From NCBI GenBank assembly GCA_900316055.1, contig ONBK01000011.1:1-64000 (forward strand): a stretch of 64,000 nucleotides of DNA, read 5' to 3'. The notes beneath the pieces were generated by a model. That model was not told where the DNA came from and searched no databases. It was given only the letters and a program-made list of their open reading frames with translations. Source of the DNA: an uncultured Bacteroidales bacterium. GTDB taxonomy: Bacteria > Bacteroidota > Bacteroidia > Bacteroidales > P3. The position numbers were made by a program, and so were the translations under genes. Shown one piece after another: positions 48,957-57,787 of the stretch; position 1 is the first letter of the stretch; the number at the start of each line of letters is the position of its first letter.

Positions 48957-51431
48957 TCAGCGTATGAGAGTGACAGTGCCGGTGAGCACCCGGTGGTAGT
49001 CAGGACGATTGTTGGTGTGGTAACGCAGCACCCACACATAGGCTCCCTGCGGACAGGCGACACCGTCGCGGGTGCCGTCCCACACGGGAGATTCCCCTTT
49101 CATGTGATTAACGAGCAGTCCGTTGCGATTATACACATACATTTCCTCGGCCACTCCATCGTTCAGGATCACCGTAAAACAATTGTTGCTCCCGGCATCG
49201 GGAGTGAAGACGTTGGGAGCCCACTGGACGGCATGCGAGAAAGGAATGGTGCGCCGTAAGGTGTCGATGCAAGTACCACTGCTGACCACCAACATCACTT
49301 CGACGCTATCATCGTCGTCTGAAGCAAGATAGTGCAGGTGGGCGCTTGTGTCGTCTTGTATTATCTGATTAATAATCCATTGGCGTTTTTTTACGTTTCG
49401 ACTTCGGTCATAGGCATCGAGCCAAGGATGCTCATAGGAGAGGAAACTCGGATTGATTTCCCAGGTGGCATCGGGCCAGACAATGGGTGTGAGGGTGAGC
49501 GATTCGGCGAAGGGACATCGGTAGTCGACATTAAGAGAGTAAAGTGTGGCACTTTGTGGCATGATGTAGACCAATGTGTCGTGCTCATGTCCGTCGAGCC
49601 ACGGATCGTGGGGTATCGACGACCAACTAAATGGACACCTTTCAACCTCTGTCAAGTCGGCAGAAAGACTGTAGCTGGCTTCATGGCAGTCAACTTCGCT
49701 GAGTACGGGCACCGTGGGACGCGGGATGACGCAAAGCTTGAGAGTGAGGAGGGTGTCGCACCCATAAAGATTGGGAAGGGTGTCGCGATAGATTCCCGTA
49801 CTGTCATATAGACTTCCCTGCCAGTGGAAAGGATGGTCGAAACAGGTGGTATCGTTGTAGGTGAGGTTTATCCTAGGATGGACATGAATAATGGCAGAGA
49901 GGGTGTCGCATATATGGACTACAGCTTGCACCAAGTGGTCGCCCGGAATGTTAAAAACATATTTGAAGCCACTATCACTAACACTCAAAGAGGTAGAGTC
50001 AATAAGCCAGTCGGTTAGCAATCCTTCCTCGTCGCTTTCGATCCACATGGGGACAGTGTCACCCTGACAGTAGTCGAACGAACCCGTGTAGGTACGGGTA
50101 TAATGGCCGTCGACATAAAGTTTCTCAGAAAGGTCGAGGATGGACGATCCTGCAATATAGGCATAGCTTTCAGCATATCCGAGACCGTAAAACCAGGCCA
50201 CAAAACTGCCACTGTCACACCCTAAATAGTGTGAACCTGGCGAGACAGAAAGGCGGGAATAGGCATAGTCGTAGGGGGTCTGCGTAAAGTTGGATGAAAT
50301 AGAAACTCCGTCGAGTTTCATATAGGGAACGGCATAGTTGGGAGTGACAATGTTAGCAAAATGCGCCGTGGTGGTTACAGTGTTGACAGCTTGAAAGATT
50401 GTAGAGGCGACACCTTGCTCCACGGGAGGAATAATGACGGCTGCAGGATCGCCATTGCCATTAAGGCCGTCACAAACGTATCCTTTCAGATACACACAGA
50501 CAGTGACGGGCTTGGTGCTCTGTAGAATATGTTCTGTGCTGCCTGGGAGGTTATAGTGGTAGGTTTCCCCAGCGCCAAGGAAAGTTAGAAAGGTGGTGTC
50601 AATGTACAGCGAGCAGCTATCCTCAAGCGAGGTAATGAGCACCAGATCGCCCGAAGAGCGTGTCGCCGTGGAAACCAACATGAAATGATTGCCCCAGTAG
50701 TCGACCGGGTAGCTCTGTTCATAGAGGTGGTCGCAGGCCGGGCAGCCTCCGACAGGAGTACAAACACTCCCCTGAAACATACCAAAGGGCTTGCCATTGG
50801 ATGTCACCTTTATGCCCGAGAGATTCACACCCTCCAATAGGTACGTTTCTCCACTCATCAATGTAATGCTGTATGTGCCGGCAGACATATCATCATTGAC
50901 CTGTCGGGGTAACACCATGGTAATCGTGGTACTGTCTTCGACAGCTACATAGCCAACCTCCTCTTCCATAAATTCATGGTAGGTCTGGGGCATATAGCGT
51001 GTGCGGAGTGTTGAGGTGGGATAAATGGTGGCAATGTCATAGGAGTGATTTAGGTGGTTAGAAGCATAGAGAGCTATGGGATAGGTGGAGGTGACATGGA
51101 TGCCACCAGAGCAGCCCACTGCCGACCCATAAGGGATAGGTATTTTGACATTGCCCGAGGATGTGGTATAAACAGTAGTGTCCCAATGGGTGACGGGATT
51201 GTTGACATGTATAACAGTGCTCCGACTGAAAGCCGCAGTGAGCGAACATTCGCTTTGGTCGTTTCCAATATTTTTAAGAAACATCAACCAAAAATCTGTG
51301 CCCATAGTATTTCGGTCGGTACATTGTGCATGGCCAAAAACCGGTAGCAGCAACAAGGATATGACCGTCAGCCACCTAACCATCACGCTGGAAGTTATCC
51401 GAAAGAACCTGTTGCTGAAACATTTATCCAT
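48957..51431 (-). CDS. T9SS type B cargo with IgGFc-binding-like N-terminal domain
   Basis: An 824-aa secreted protein. A signal peptide of about 36 residues (core WLTVISLLLLPVFGHA) is followed by a domain with TDFWLMFLKN, a TYPIALYASN motif and LVLITSLEDSCSLYID, as in the N-terminal IgGFc-binding-like domains of Bacteroidota adhesins. It ends with a gliding-motility-associated (type B) sorting domain: APNVFTPDAGSNNCF, VYNRNGLLVNHMKGESPVWDGTRDGVACPQGAYVW, closing GTVTLIR. The start at 51431 is supported by a promoter 25 bases away; a shorter signal from 51383 is possible. Ligand unknown. Confidence 0.88.
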   Translation of the reverse strand: MDKCFSNRFFRITSSVMVRWLTVISLLLLPVFGHAQCTDRNTMGTDFWLMFLKNIGNDQSECSLTAAFSRSTVIHVNNPVTHWDTTVYTTSSGNVKIPIPYGSAVGCSGGIHVTSTYPIALYASNHLNHSYDIATIYPTSTLRTRYMPQTYHEFMEEEVGYVAVEDSTTITMVLPRQVNDDMSAGTYSITLMSGETYLLEGVNLSGIKVTSNGKPFGMFQGSVCTPVGGCPACDHLYEQSYPVDYWGNHFMLVSTATRSSGDLVLITSLEDSCSLYIDTTFLTFLGAGETYHYNLPGSTEHILQSTKPVTVCVYLKGYVCDGLNGNGDPAAVIIPPVEQGVASTIFQAVNTVTTTAHFANIVTPNYAVPYMKLDGVSISSNFTQTPYDYAYSRLSVSPGSHYLGCDSGSFVAWFYGLGYAESYAYIAGSSILDLSEKLYVDGHYTRTYTGSFDYCQGDTVPMWIESDEEGLLTDWLIDSTSLSVSDSGFKYVFNIPGDHLVQAVVHICDTLSAIIHVHPRINLTYNDTTCFDHPFHWQGSLYDSTGIYRDTLPNLYGCDTLLTLKLCVIPRPTVPVLSEVDCHEASYSLSADLTEVERCPFSWSSIPHDPWLDGHEHDTLVYIMPQSATLYSLNVDYRCPFAESLTLTPIVWPDATWEINPSFLSYEHPWLDAYDRSRNVKKRQWIINQIIQDDTSAHLHYLASDDDDSVEVMLVVSSGTCIDTLRRTIPFSHAVQWAPNVFTPDAGSNNCFTVILNDGVAEEMYVYNRNGLLVNHMKGESPVWDGTRDGVACPQGAYVWVLRYHTNNRPDYHRVLTGTVTLIR

Positions 51432-51455
51432 ACCGGCACCTCTCTTTTGATTTTA

Positions 51456-51463
51456 CAAATATA
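51456..51463 (-). promoter_or_regulatory. Promoter for the 51431 T9SS gene
   Basis: Minus-strand TATATTTG fits TAnnTTTG; leader about 18 bases. Confidence 0.65.
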
Positions 51464-51502
51464 CAAATAAAAACAAACATAAAAAAACTCATCATTCAAA
51501 AC

Positions 51503-51706
51503 TGTAAACTTTAAATATTAAACTGTAAACTTTAAACCCCTACCATCCCCCTACCATCCCCCTACCAACTCCTACTGTGGTAGGAGTTGGTAAGGTTATC
51601 AAAATGTTAAAAAGCGTCTTTTAACTTTTTTTTGCTTGACATGTTACCGTTTTGAGATTATATTATATGGGTAAAGTTTAAGATTTAAAGTTTAACGTTT
51701 AAAGAG
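51503..51706. repeat. Repeat-filled gap with CCAACTCCTACC copy 3
   Basis: CTGTAAACTTTAAA heptamers (51503-51537), then CCCCTACCAT units and a perfect palindrome CCAACTCCTAC/GTAGGAGTTGG (51562-51590), then AT-rich DNA and TTTAAAG/TTTAACG units (51671-51705). This gap of about 300 bases holds no gene and no clear promoter. Confidence 0.78.
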
Positions 51707-51776
51707 GCAGGCGAATTCGGTGGTGATATCCTACCCCTTTCCTTCTGTCTCCTTATCTCCTAAAAAAGAAAAAAAT

Positions 51777-52598
51777 ATGGCAAAGCAACGTTTTGGAATC
51801 AATGACGGATACCGCGGAAGCGTTGGAACCGTTATCGGATACATGTGGCGCGGCAAGTGGTGCATGCGTGCCCGTCCTCGTTTCGTGCGCAATCCGCGTA
51901 CACAAAAGCAGCAGTCGAACCGGCTGCTTTTTAGACAGATGGTAGCCCTGGCGGGGTGCATGAAACTGGCGCTCCGCAAGGGACTGCACGTGCTCTCGAT
52001 GGCACAGCACATCACAGAGTGCAACTACTTCGTGAAGTACAACAAGGCCTGTTTTTCGCTGGACAGCGAAGGGCGGATGGCTGTGGACTGGGAGGGTCTG
52101 ATTGTCAGCGACGGGGCGCTGGCGGCACCGCTATTTAGCACCCCCCTACCCCCCTCGCAAGGGAGGGACGGAGGACGCGAGGGAGGTCAGGGGGGTGCCA
52201 TCGTCATCCCCTTCGCCACCTACGCCCCTGACGAGCGAGGCAGCGGCGATGACGAAGTGTACCTCTACGCCTACCGCCGCAGCCAACAGGTTTCCATCAC
52301 CCTGCCAGAAACATGGCAAGGCAAAGAAGTGCACCTCTACGGCTTCGCCGTGGACCACAAAGGCACCGCCAGCCCCACAACCTACATCGGTGTGCTGGAG
52401 GCTGAGCCCATCGAAACACAGCGTGCTGTATCACAAGAAAATAACAATTCCCCGTCGTCCTCTATAATGCCTTTACCTCTTGGGAAAACACATCATAAAA
52501 ATTCAGTGTCATCACGACCATCCAGTCTAACATTTTCTCCAGATTCTGAGAGTCAGAAAAATCAATATCGGCCTGGACTGCGATGGTCTTGTCCTTAG
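51777..52598 (+). CDS. DUF6266 family protein, C-terminus disturbed
   Basis: A 273-aa protein. Residues 1-120 match DUF6266 (MAKQRFGINDGYRGSVGTVIGYMWRGKWCMRARPRFVRNPRTQKQQ), a family with no known function in Bacteroidota. A 61-base GC-rich palindrome (52138-52198) interrupts the frame and encodes a Pro/Gly/Arg-rich piece. The family-like part ends near GVLEAEP; the last 45 codons read antisense into the 3' end of the DUF4268 gene and look unrelated, so the original C-terminus is probably lost. ATG at 51777 fits the family. Confidence 0.75.
   Translation: MAKQRFGINDGYRGSVGTVIGYMWRGKWCMRARPRFVRNPRTQKQQSNRLLFRQMVALAGCMKLALRKGLHVLSMAQHITECNYFVKYNKACFSLDSEGRMAVDWEGLIVSDGALAAPLFSTPLPPSQGRDGGREGGQGGAIVIPFATYAPDERGSGDDEVYLYAYRRSQQVSITLPETWQGKEVHLYGFAVDHKGTASPTTYIGVLEAEPIETQRAVSQENNNSPSSSIMPLPLGKTHHKNSVSSRPSSLTFSPDSESQKNQYRPGLRWSCP
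52138..52198. repeat. GC-rich palindrome inside the DUF6266 gene
   Basis: Outer arms GCACCCCCCT/AGGGGGGTGC and inner arms CCCTCGC/GCGAGGG. In frame; encodes PLPPSQGRDGGREGGQGG. Confidence 0.85.
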
Positions 52599-53385
52599 CG
52601 GCAGGGTTAGCATCCCAAGTGGGTTCAAAACCAAGCTTTTGGTTAATCTCAGCCTTACGGGCCAGCAATGCCGGGAAATAGCTTTCAACTGCTTTGTTAT
52701 CAATGTACAGTCTCACCCCAACTGTGTTTTTCCAGGTATTGCAGAAATTAGAAATGTGAACGTAAGAGCGCCCTATTGCAATATCGTACCAATAACGTCC
52801 CTGAGGCATTTGTAACTTCGAAAAACGTTTTGTTTCCAGAAGTTTCTCTTTGAACTTTGTCCAGAACTGCAATTGTATTTTACTTGATTCGCTCTCAACA
52901 CTTGTTTTCTTTTTTATGGTTTTCACATCAGAACTTGGCTTGCTGACAATATTGAAACGCACCGAGGCGGTATCCTCCCCAATCTGCCACAATTCAATTT
53001 GTATTCCCCAAAATGTAAGCTCTTCGTTAGTGTTGTCATTCAACCAATCCAGCGCCTTTTTGTGTTCCTCTGTAAAGTTTGTGGCCACCCAAATGATTGT
53101 TTTAGCATTCAGAACCGACGCATACGTGATACTCTTTCCAAGATGGTCGTGATTTGTTTTTTCCAGTTGATTCTCAATCACCACATAGTCGCCAGTATTC
53201 ACGTCTTTGGCCAAAATATCGGCAGAATACGGACCCACTGACACCTCCTGTCCCACCACTTCCAGTTCCATGCCTATTTTTTCGGCAAGCTCCTCTATGT
53301 TTTCTGCCAACCATGGAGTGAAATCCACCGCCTCGTTTGGCCACATCTTCCGCGGACTAATCTGTTTTTGCTTAATTATTTTCAT
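52462..53385 (-). CDS. DUF4268 protein with nuclease-like N-terminal domain
   Basis: A 307-aa protein. The N-terminal half has SADILAKDVNTGDYVVIENQLEKTNHDHLGKSITYAS, which matches the PD-(D/E)xK-like pattern (D then ExQ) of DUF4268 proteins often found in defence or restriction islands. The C-terminal half (QLQFWTKFKEKLLE, MPQGRYWYDIAIGRSYVHISNF, EKMLDWM) is DUF4268. No partner is next to it other than a 77-aa gene. Base composition is visibly more AT-rich than the core genes around it, so transfer is likely. Its 3' end overlaps the DUF6266 frame by 137 bases, tail to tail. Confidence 0.82.
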   Translation of the reverse strand: MKIIKQKQISPRKMWPNEAVDFTPWLAENIEELAEKIGMELEVVGQEVSVGPYSADILAKDVNTGDYVVIENQLEKTNHDHLGKSITYASVLNAKTIIWVATNFTEEHKKALDWLNDNTNEELTFWGIQIELWQIGEDTASVRFNIVSKPSSDVKTIKKKTSVESESSKIQLQFWTKFKEKLLETKRFSKLQMPQGRYWYDIAIGRSYVHISNFCNTWKNTVGVRLYIDNKAVESYFPALLARKAEINQKLGFEPTWDANPAAKDKTIAVQADIDFSDSQNLEKMLDWMVVMTLNFYDVFSQEVKAL

Positions 53386-53406
53386 CGTAACAACAAATAT
53401 TGGATG

Positions 53407-53640
53407 TTAATCGGAGCTCTTGAAATTCTCTATTTTCTCTTCGTATCTTTTAAGCGTATTGTCAATGACTTGCCGCATATCATAGCCAAACTGTTCATCA
53501 ATATTGCTCGCACTAACAATATTCCCGCCAATCATTACTGTAATATTACGATTATCCTCCCAACAAGCTTTTTGAAGATTTGTGAGAATCTCATGTCGGA
53601 ATGTCAACATTTGTAACTGTTTTGCATCGTCTATTTTCAT
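53407..53640 (-). CDS. Small protein of unknown function (77 aa)
   Basis: A 77-aa protein (MKIDDAKQLQMLTFRHEI, then NITVMIGGNIVSASNIDEQFGYDMRQVIDNTLKRYEEKIENF). No family recognised. It lies 21 bases upstream of the DUF4268 gene on the same strand, shares its AT-rich composition and has a TAnnTTTG promoter, so the two probably form one accessory unit. A regulator or small partner of the nuclease-like protein is possible, but only by position. Confidence 0.65.
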   Translation of the reverse strand: MKIDDAKQLQMLTFRHEILTNLQKACWEDNRNITVMIGGNIVSASNIDEQFGYDMRQVIDNTLKRYEEKIENFKSSD

Positions 53641-53685
53641 AATTTTTTACAGTTTTTGCAATTCTTATGTATAAGTTTCAATTTG

Positions 53686-53693
53686 CAAAAATA
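53686..53693 (-). promoter_or_regulatory. Promoter for the 77-aa/DUF4268 unit
   Basis: Minus-strand TATTTTTG fits TAnnTTTG; leader about 45 bases. Confidence 0.6.
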
Positions 53694-53816
53694 CAAAATT
53701 ATTTTTGATTAACCAAAAATCCGCTTTATAGAAAACATGAACGGGCAGAGTGACAATTCACATTGCTTTGTTGAAAAGAAACTCTGGCACGGAAGTTGCA
53801 GTACATATATTTGTAG

Positions 53817-53824
53817 TATTTTTG
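53817..53824 (+). promoter_or_regulatory. clpC promoter
   Basis: TATTTTTG fits TAnnTTTG with a TTG about 19 bases upstream; leader about 16 bases. Confidence 0.65.
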
Positions 53825-53846
53825 CAAAAAATTAAAACCTCATTGA

Positions 53847-56420
53847 ATGGAAGCGAATCTGAGTGAAAATACAAGGAAGGCAATCTCTTTCAGCCGCGAC
53901 GAAGCCATACGTCTGAAAAACGGCGGCATCGGCGTGGAGCACCTCTTTCTGGGTATGGGACGCCTCGAGATATGTTCGGCGATGACGATGTTGGAGACCT
54001 TGGGAGTCGACACCGTGGCACTGCGCGGCAAGCTGGAAAACCAAGTGGGTCAAACCGCCAGCGAGGTGCGCTACGCTGAAGACAGTGAGATTCCCATGCT
54101 GCGTCAGACAGAGAAGGTGCTGCGTCTGAGCTATCTGGAGAGCGTGAAACTGAAGTCGCCCGAGATACGCACAGAGCACCTTATCCTGGCCATGCTGCAG
54201 GAGGGCGACAACCTGGTAGCCAACCTGCTGAACAAGGAGGGTGTGGATTACGACCGCTTCGCCAAACTGGTGCGCTCAGACAGCGGTGTAGAACCCGGCC
54301 GCATGCCGGATTTCAGCAGCCAAACAAGTGAGGACGACAACGACGATGCCTTTGCCGACCCCTTAATAGAGAGTGGAAAGAGCAAGGTGGAAAGTGGGAA
54401 GCAGAAGAGTGGCACGCCGGCATTGGAGAATTTCGGACGCGACCTCACCAAGTTGGCTGAAGAGGGCAAGCTCGACCCCATCGTGGGACGCCAGAAAGAG
54501 ATGGACCGCATAGCCCAGATTCTCTCGCGCCGCAAGAAGAACAACCCCATCCTTATCGGCGAGAGCGGCGTAGGAAAGAGTGCTATCGCAGAAGGTCTGG
54601 CCATTCGTATTGCCGAAGGTCGCGTGCCCCGCACACTCTATGGCAAACGCCTGTTGAGCTTAGACCTCGCAGGTCTCGTGGCTGGCACGAAATACCGCGG
54701 ACAGTTTGAGGAACGCATGAAGGCCGTCATCAACGAACTGGAGCAGCATCCCGAAATTATCATCTTCATCGACGAGATACACACCATCGTGGGTGCCGGA
54801 TCGGCAAGCGGCAGCCTCGACGCCAGCAATATGTTCAAGCCTGCGTTGGCTCGCGGCGTCATTCAGTGCATAGGCACCACGACGCTCGACGAATACCGCC
54901 AGTATATCGAGAAAGACACCGCCCTCGAGCGCCGCTTCCAGAAAGTGCTTGTTGAGCCCGCCACCTCGGAGGAGACTCTCGAAATCCTGAATAATATCAA
55001 GGAGAAATACGAAGAGCATCACTTAGTGAAATTCAGTCCCGCGGCTGTGAAGGCCTGCGTCGAACTCACGGAGCGTTATGTCAGCGACCGTCTGCAGCCC
55101 GACAAGGCCATTGATGCCCTCGACGAAGCGGGCGCACGTGTGCATATCGCCAATATGCAAGTACCGGAGGAGATAGTGAATCTCGAACAGGAGGTGGCAA
55201 AGGTGGCGGCGCGCAAGAAAGAGGTGCTGGCCACCAAACGCTACAGTGAGGCGGCCGAACTGCGTGACCAGGAGCGCGATTTGACGAGCAAGTTGGAGGA
55301 CATGAAACGTCAGTGGGAAGCCGATGAGCGTGAACGGCAGGTAACCGTCACCGACCAGGATGTCGCTGCCGTGGTGGCCATGATGACAGGCGTACCCATG
55401 GAACGCATCGCGGAGAGTGAGAGCAACCGCCTGCTGAGCATGGAGAAAGAGCTGAAAGGCAGCGTGGTGGGTCAGGACGAAGCCATCGCCCAGATAGCCA
55501 AAGCCATCCGCCGCAACCGTGCCGGTTTGAAAGACCCCAACCGCCCCATCGGTAGCTTCCTCTTCTTAGGTCCCACCGGCGTTGGCAAAACCTACCTCAC
55601 CAAGATTTTGGCAAAATATCTCTTCGACAGCGAACAGGCGATGATACGCATCGACATGAGCGAATACATGGAGAAGTTCGCTGTGAGCCGCCTTATCGGA
55701 GCGCCTCCGGGATATGTTGGCTACGAGGAAGGTGGTCAGCTCACCGAGCGTGTGCGTCGCAAGCCTTACAGCATCGTGCTGCTCGACGAGATAGAGAAAG
55801 CACACCCCGATGTCTTCAATGTACTGCTGCAGGTGCTCGACGACGGCCAACTCACCGATGGCATCGGCCGCAAGGTGGACTTCCGCAACACCATCGTCAT
55901 CATGACCTCAAATGTTGGCAGTCGCCAGCTGAAAGACTTTGGCGTCGGTGTCGGTTTCAGTACCAAAGCGCGCGAGTCGGAGAAAGCGCAGATGCAGCGC
56001 GACGTGATAGAGAAGAGTCTTAAGAAAGCCTTTGCGCCTGAGTTTATCAACCGTATCGACGATATTATCTACTTCAACTCGCTGGGTCGCGAGGAGATAC
56101 ACAAGATTATTGATATCGAGTTGCGCGGTCTCTTCGGACGCATCCGCAAGATGGGCTTCGAGGTGGAAATGGACGAGAAGGCCAAGGACTTCATCGTGGC
56201 CAAGGGTTGGGACGAGCAGTACGGTGCCCGCCCGCTACGCAGAGCCATCCAGCGCTATGTGGAGGACGACCTCGCTGACCAGATTATCAAGTCGGACATC
56301 CTGCCGGGCGATACCATACGTGTCACTGCCGACGAGGAGCATGTTTTCTTCGACATCGAAAAAGGAGAAACCTCGAAGCAGCTTGATGATGTCATCGCCA
56401 CCGAAACGGTGGAGGCATAA
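53847..56420 (+). CDS. clpC: ClpC-type AAA+ unfoldase
   Basis: An 857-aa Clp/Hsp100 unfoldase that feeds ClpP. Clp-N repeats fill residues 1-145; AAA1 has GESGVGKS at 238-245 and IIFIDEIHT; a UVR-type motif (KRYSEAAELRDQERDL) sits between the AAA domains, which distinguishes ClpC from ClpB; AAA2 has GPTGVGKTY and a C-terminal D2 domain. In the linker before AAA1 a repeat (54369-54409) writes IESGKSKVESGKQKSG, similar to the insertions in arcC and alaS. The gene has its own promoter and ends at a perfect bidirectional terminator. Confidence 0.94.
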   Translation: MEANLSENTRKAISFSRDEAIRLKNGGIGVEHLFLGMGRLEICSAMTMLETLGVDTVALRGKLENQVGQTASEVRYAEDSEIPMLRQTEKVLRLSYLESVKLKSPEIRTEHLILAMLQEGDNLVANLLNKEGVDYDRFAKLVRSDSGVEPGRMPDFSSQTSEDDNDDAFADPLIESGKSKVESGKQKSGTPALENFGRDLTKLAEEGKLDPIVGRQKEMDRIAQILSRRKKNNPILIGESGVGKSAIAEGLAIRIAEGRVPRTLYGKRLLSLDLAGLVAGTKYRGQFEERMKAVINELEQHPEIIIFIDEIHTIVGAGSASGSLDASNMFKPALARGVIQCIGTTTLDEYRQYIEKDTALERRFQKVLVEPATSEETLEILNNIKEKYEEHHLVKFSPAAVKACVELTERYVSDRLQPDKAIDALDEAGARVHIANMQVPEEIVNLEQEVAKVAARKKEVLATKRYSEAAELRDQERDLTSKLEDMKRQWEADERERQVTVTDQDVAAVVAMMTGVPMERIAESESNRLLSMEKELKGSVVGQDEAIAQIAKAIRRNRAGLKDPNRPIGSFLFLGPTGVGKTYLTKILAKYLFDSEQAMIRIDMSEYMEKFAVSRLIGAPPGYVGYEEGGQLTERVRRKPYSIVLLDEIEKAHPDVFNVLLQVLDDGQLTDGIGRKVDFRNTIVIMTSNVGSRQLKDFGVGVGFSTKARESEKAQMQRDVIEKSLKKAFAPEFINRIDDIIYFNSLGREEIHKIIDIELRGLFGRIRKMGFEVEMDEKAKDFIVAKGWDEQYGARPLRRAIQRYVEDDLADQIIKSDILPGDTIRVTADEEHVFFDIEKGETSKQLDDVIATETVEA
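54369..54409. repeat. GGAAAGT repeat inside clpC
   Basis: GAGTGGAAAGAGC and GGTGGAAAGTGGGAAGC units (inverse of CCACTTT) in frame in the linker before AAA1. Confidence 0.72.
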
Positions 56421-56446
56421 TTAAAGATTAGAAATAATAGATAAAA

Positions 56447-56476
56447 ATAAAAGGAGCTCACTTGAGCTCCTTTTAT
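56447..56476. terminator. Bidirectional terminator between clpC and the porin gene
   Basis: A 13-pair stem (ATAAAAGGAGCTC with its complement), four-base loop, and A/T tracts on both sides; it ends both converging transcripts. Confidence 0.9.
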
Positions 56477-56497
56477 ATAATTACAGTTTTTTTTAGT

Positions 56498-57787
56498 TTA
56501 GAAGTTGTACTTTACCAAGACACAGATACGGTGGTTGTCCACTTGGTGAAGGTTGTCGTTGTCAAGGATGGTGCCGTCTGTAGCGAGGTCGCCATAGGTA
56601 CAGGCGGTCCACTCGTACTCGAGGCCGATATTGAAGGCCTTGACATTGTAACTGATGGAGGGGGCGATACGGTAGACGCTATAGAGATGAGTGAAGTTCT
56701 CACCGCCCTTCATATAGATGCGATAGTCGTTCGTACCGAAATCGTAGAGGTCCTTCCCTGCCCCAAGGTTCTTTATGTAGCCAAAGAAAAGGTTGTAGCG
56801 AACCTTCTTGCCATAGGCAATGTTGAGATAGCTAATGGTGGAACGCAGCGGAGCATAACTCCACGAGCCATCAGCATTGACATCAGAGACACCGTAGCCC
56901 ACTAACTGGTTAAGATGGCTGGTATTGGCAGCAAGAAGCGTGCGGAACTTCACACTCCAGTCGCCTTCAACATACTGAGCGTAAAGCGTGGGAGTGATGG
57001 AAGACACCGATTCGTCGACTTTTTTGGTGACACCGGATACCAAAGCATGCGTGCGGGGTTTGATGGTTTGAAAATCGCAACCCAGCTGAGCATACCAGGG
57101 TCCCTGCTTGAAGTTGAGTCCGAGGAAAGCCTCGGGCCACAGTGCGTTGTTAGCGAAGTCAATGCTGTTGGTACTGGCAGGATTGCTGGCACTGGTAGGA
57201 CCGTTGTTCATGTATTGTAGTTGGTAGAGCAGTGCGGCAGTGATTCCAAAGGAGCCAAAATAGCGGATGCCACGTACCTGGGGTGTGCGGCTGTGGGGAC
57301 GGAAGGGAGCACCGGCAGCCATACCAAGGACCTCGGGCATGATATTCCCCGAGAGCGGATGCCAGTCCTGACCAATAACGAGTTCGCTGCCACCCTTGCT
57401 CAATTTCAAATATGCCAGGCGGAGGCGGAGGACGGTGTTGTTGGTGCCGAAGCCGCCGAAGTCACCTTCCAGCTTGCCGCTGGTGTTCCAGCCACAAAGC
57501 ATGGGACCTTTGATGTCGACACCGAAGCGAGAGGTCAGCGCCTGCAGCTGCATGGAGGCCACATCGTTGAGGTCTTCGGAATGGTCTTCGTTCCACTTCT
57601 CGTCAAAGGGAATCATATTATACTCGCCCCCGACGACGGTGTAGGTCTTGCGGGAGTCGAAGGTGAGGTAGTTGCGGACGAAGCCGTAGAGTTTGACGGA
57701 TGCCTTGCTGGTGTCACTTTGGGCCCACGTCTTATTGCCCATGAGACCCATCAGGCCCATGAGACCTATTATAATCGTTTTCTTCAT
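56498..57787 (-). CDS. Porin-like outer-membrane protein
   Basis: A 429-aa exported beta-barrel protein, similar in layout to DcaP-like porins: signal peptide ending WAQ, then VKLYGFVRNYLTFDSRKTY, a central LVIGQDWHPLSG motif and a final ICVLVKYNF with terminal Phe. The signal core GLMGLMGLMG is coded by 9-bp repeats. Its ATG overlaps the stop of the DUF4838 gene (ATGA), so it is translated with it; probably it lets the substrate of that enzyme or carrier cross the outer membrane (inference). Confidence 0.82.
   Translation of the reverse strand: MKKTIIIGLMGLMGLMGNKTWAQSDTSKASVKLYGFVRNYLTFDSRKTYTVVGGEYNMIPFDEKWNEDHSEDLNDVASMQLQALTSRFGVDIKGPMLCGWNTSGKLEGDFGGFGTNNTVLRLRLAYLKLSKGGSELVIGQDWHPLSGNIMPEVLGMAAGAPFRPHSRTPQVRGIRYFGSFGITAALLYQLQYMNNGPTSASNPASTNSIDFANNALWPEAFLGLNFKQGPWYAQLGCDFQTIKPRTHALVSGVTKKVDESVSSITPTLYAQYVEGDWSVKFRTLLAANTSHLNQLVGYGVSDVNADGSWSYAPLRSTISYLNIAYGKKVRYNLFFGYIKNLGAGKDLYDFGTNDYRIYMKGGENFTHLYSVYRIAPSISYNVKAFNIGLEYEWTACTYGDLATDGTILDNDNLHQVDNHRICVLVKYNF
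57738..57768. repeat. 9-bp repeat forming a signal-peptide core
   Basis: On the gene strand the unit is GGTCTCATG/GGCCTGATG, three times, encoding GLMGLMGLMG. A related pattern occurs in the DUF5723 signal (4803-4822). Confidence 0.7.

Noticed and set aside
51464..51776. Small gene in the 300-base gap before the DUF6266 gene
   Set aside because: Only tandem heptamers, a palindrome and AT-rich DNA; no frame of reasonable length or composition.
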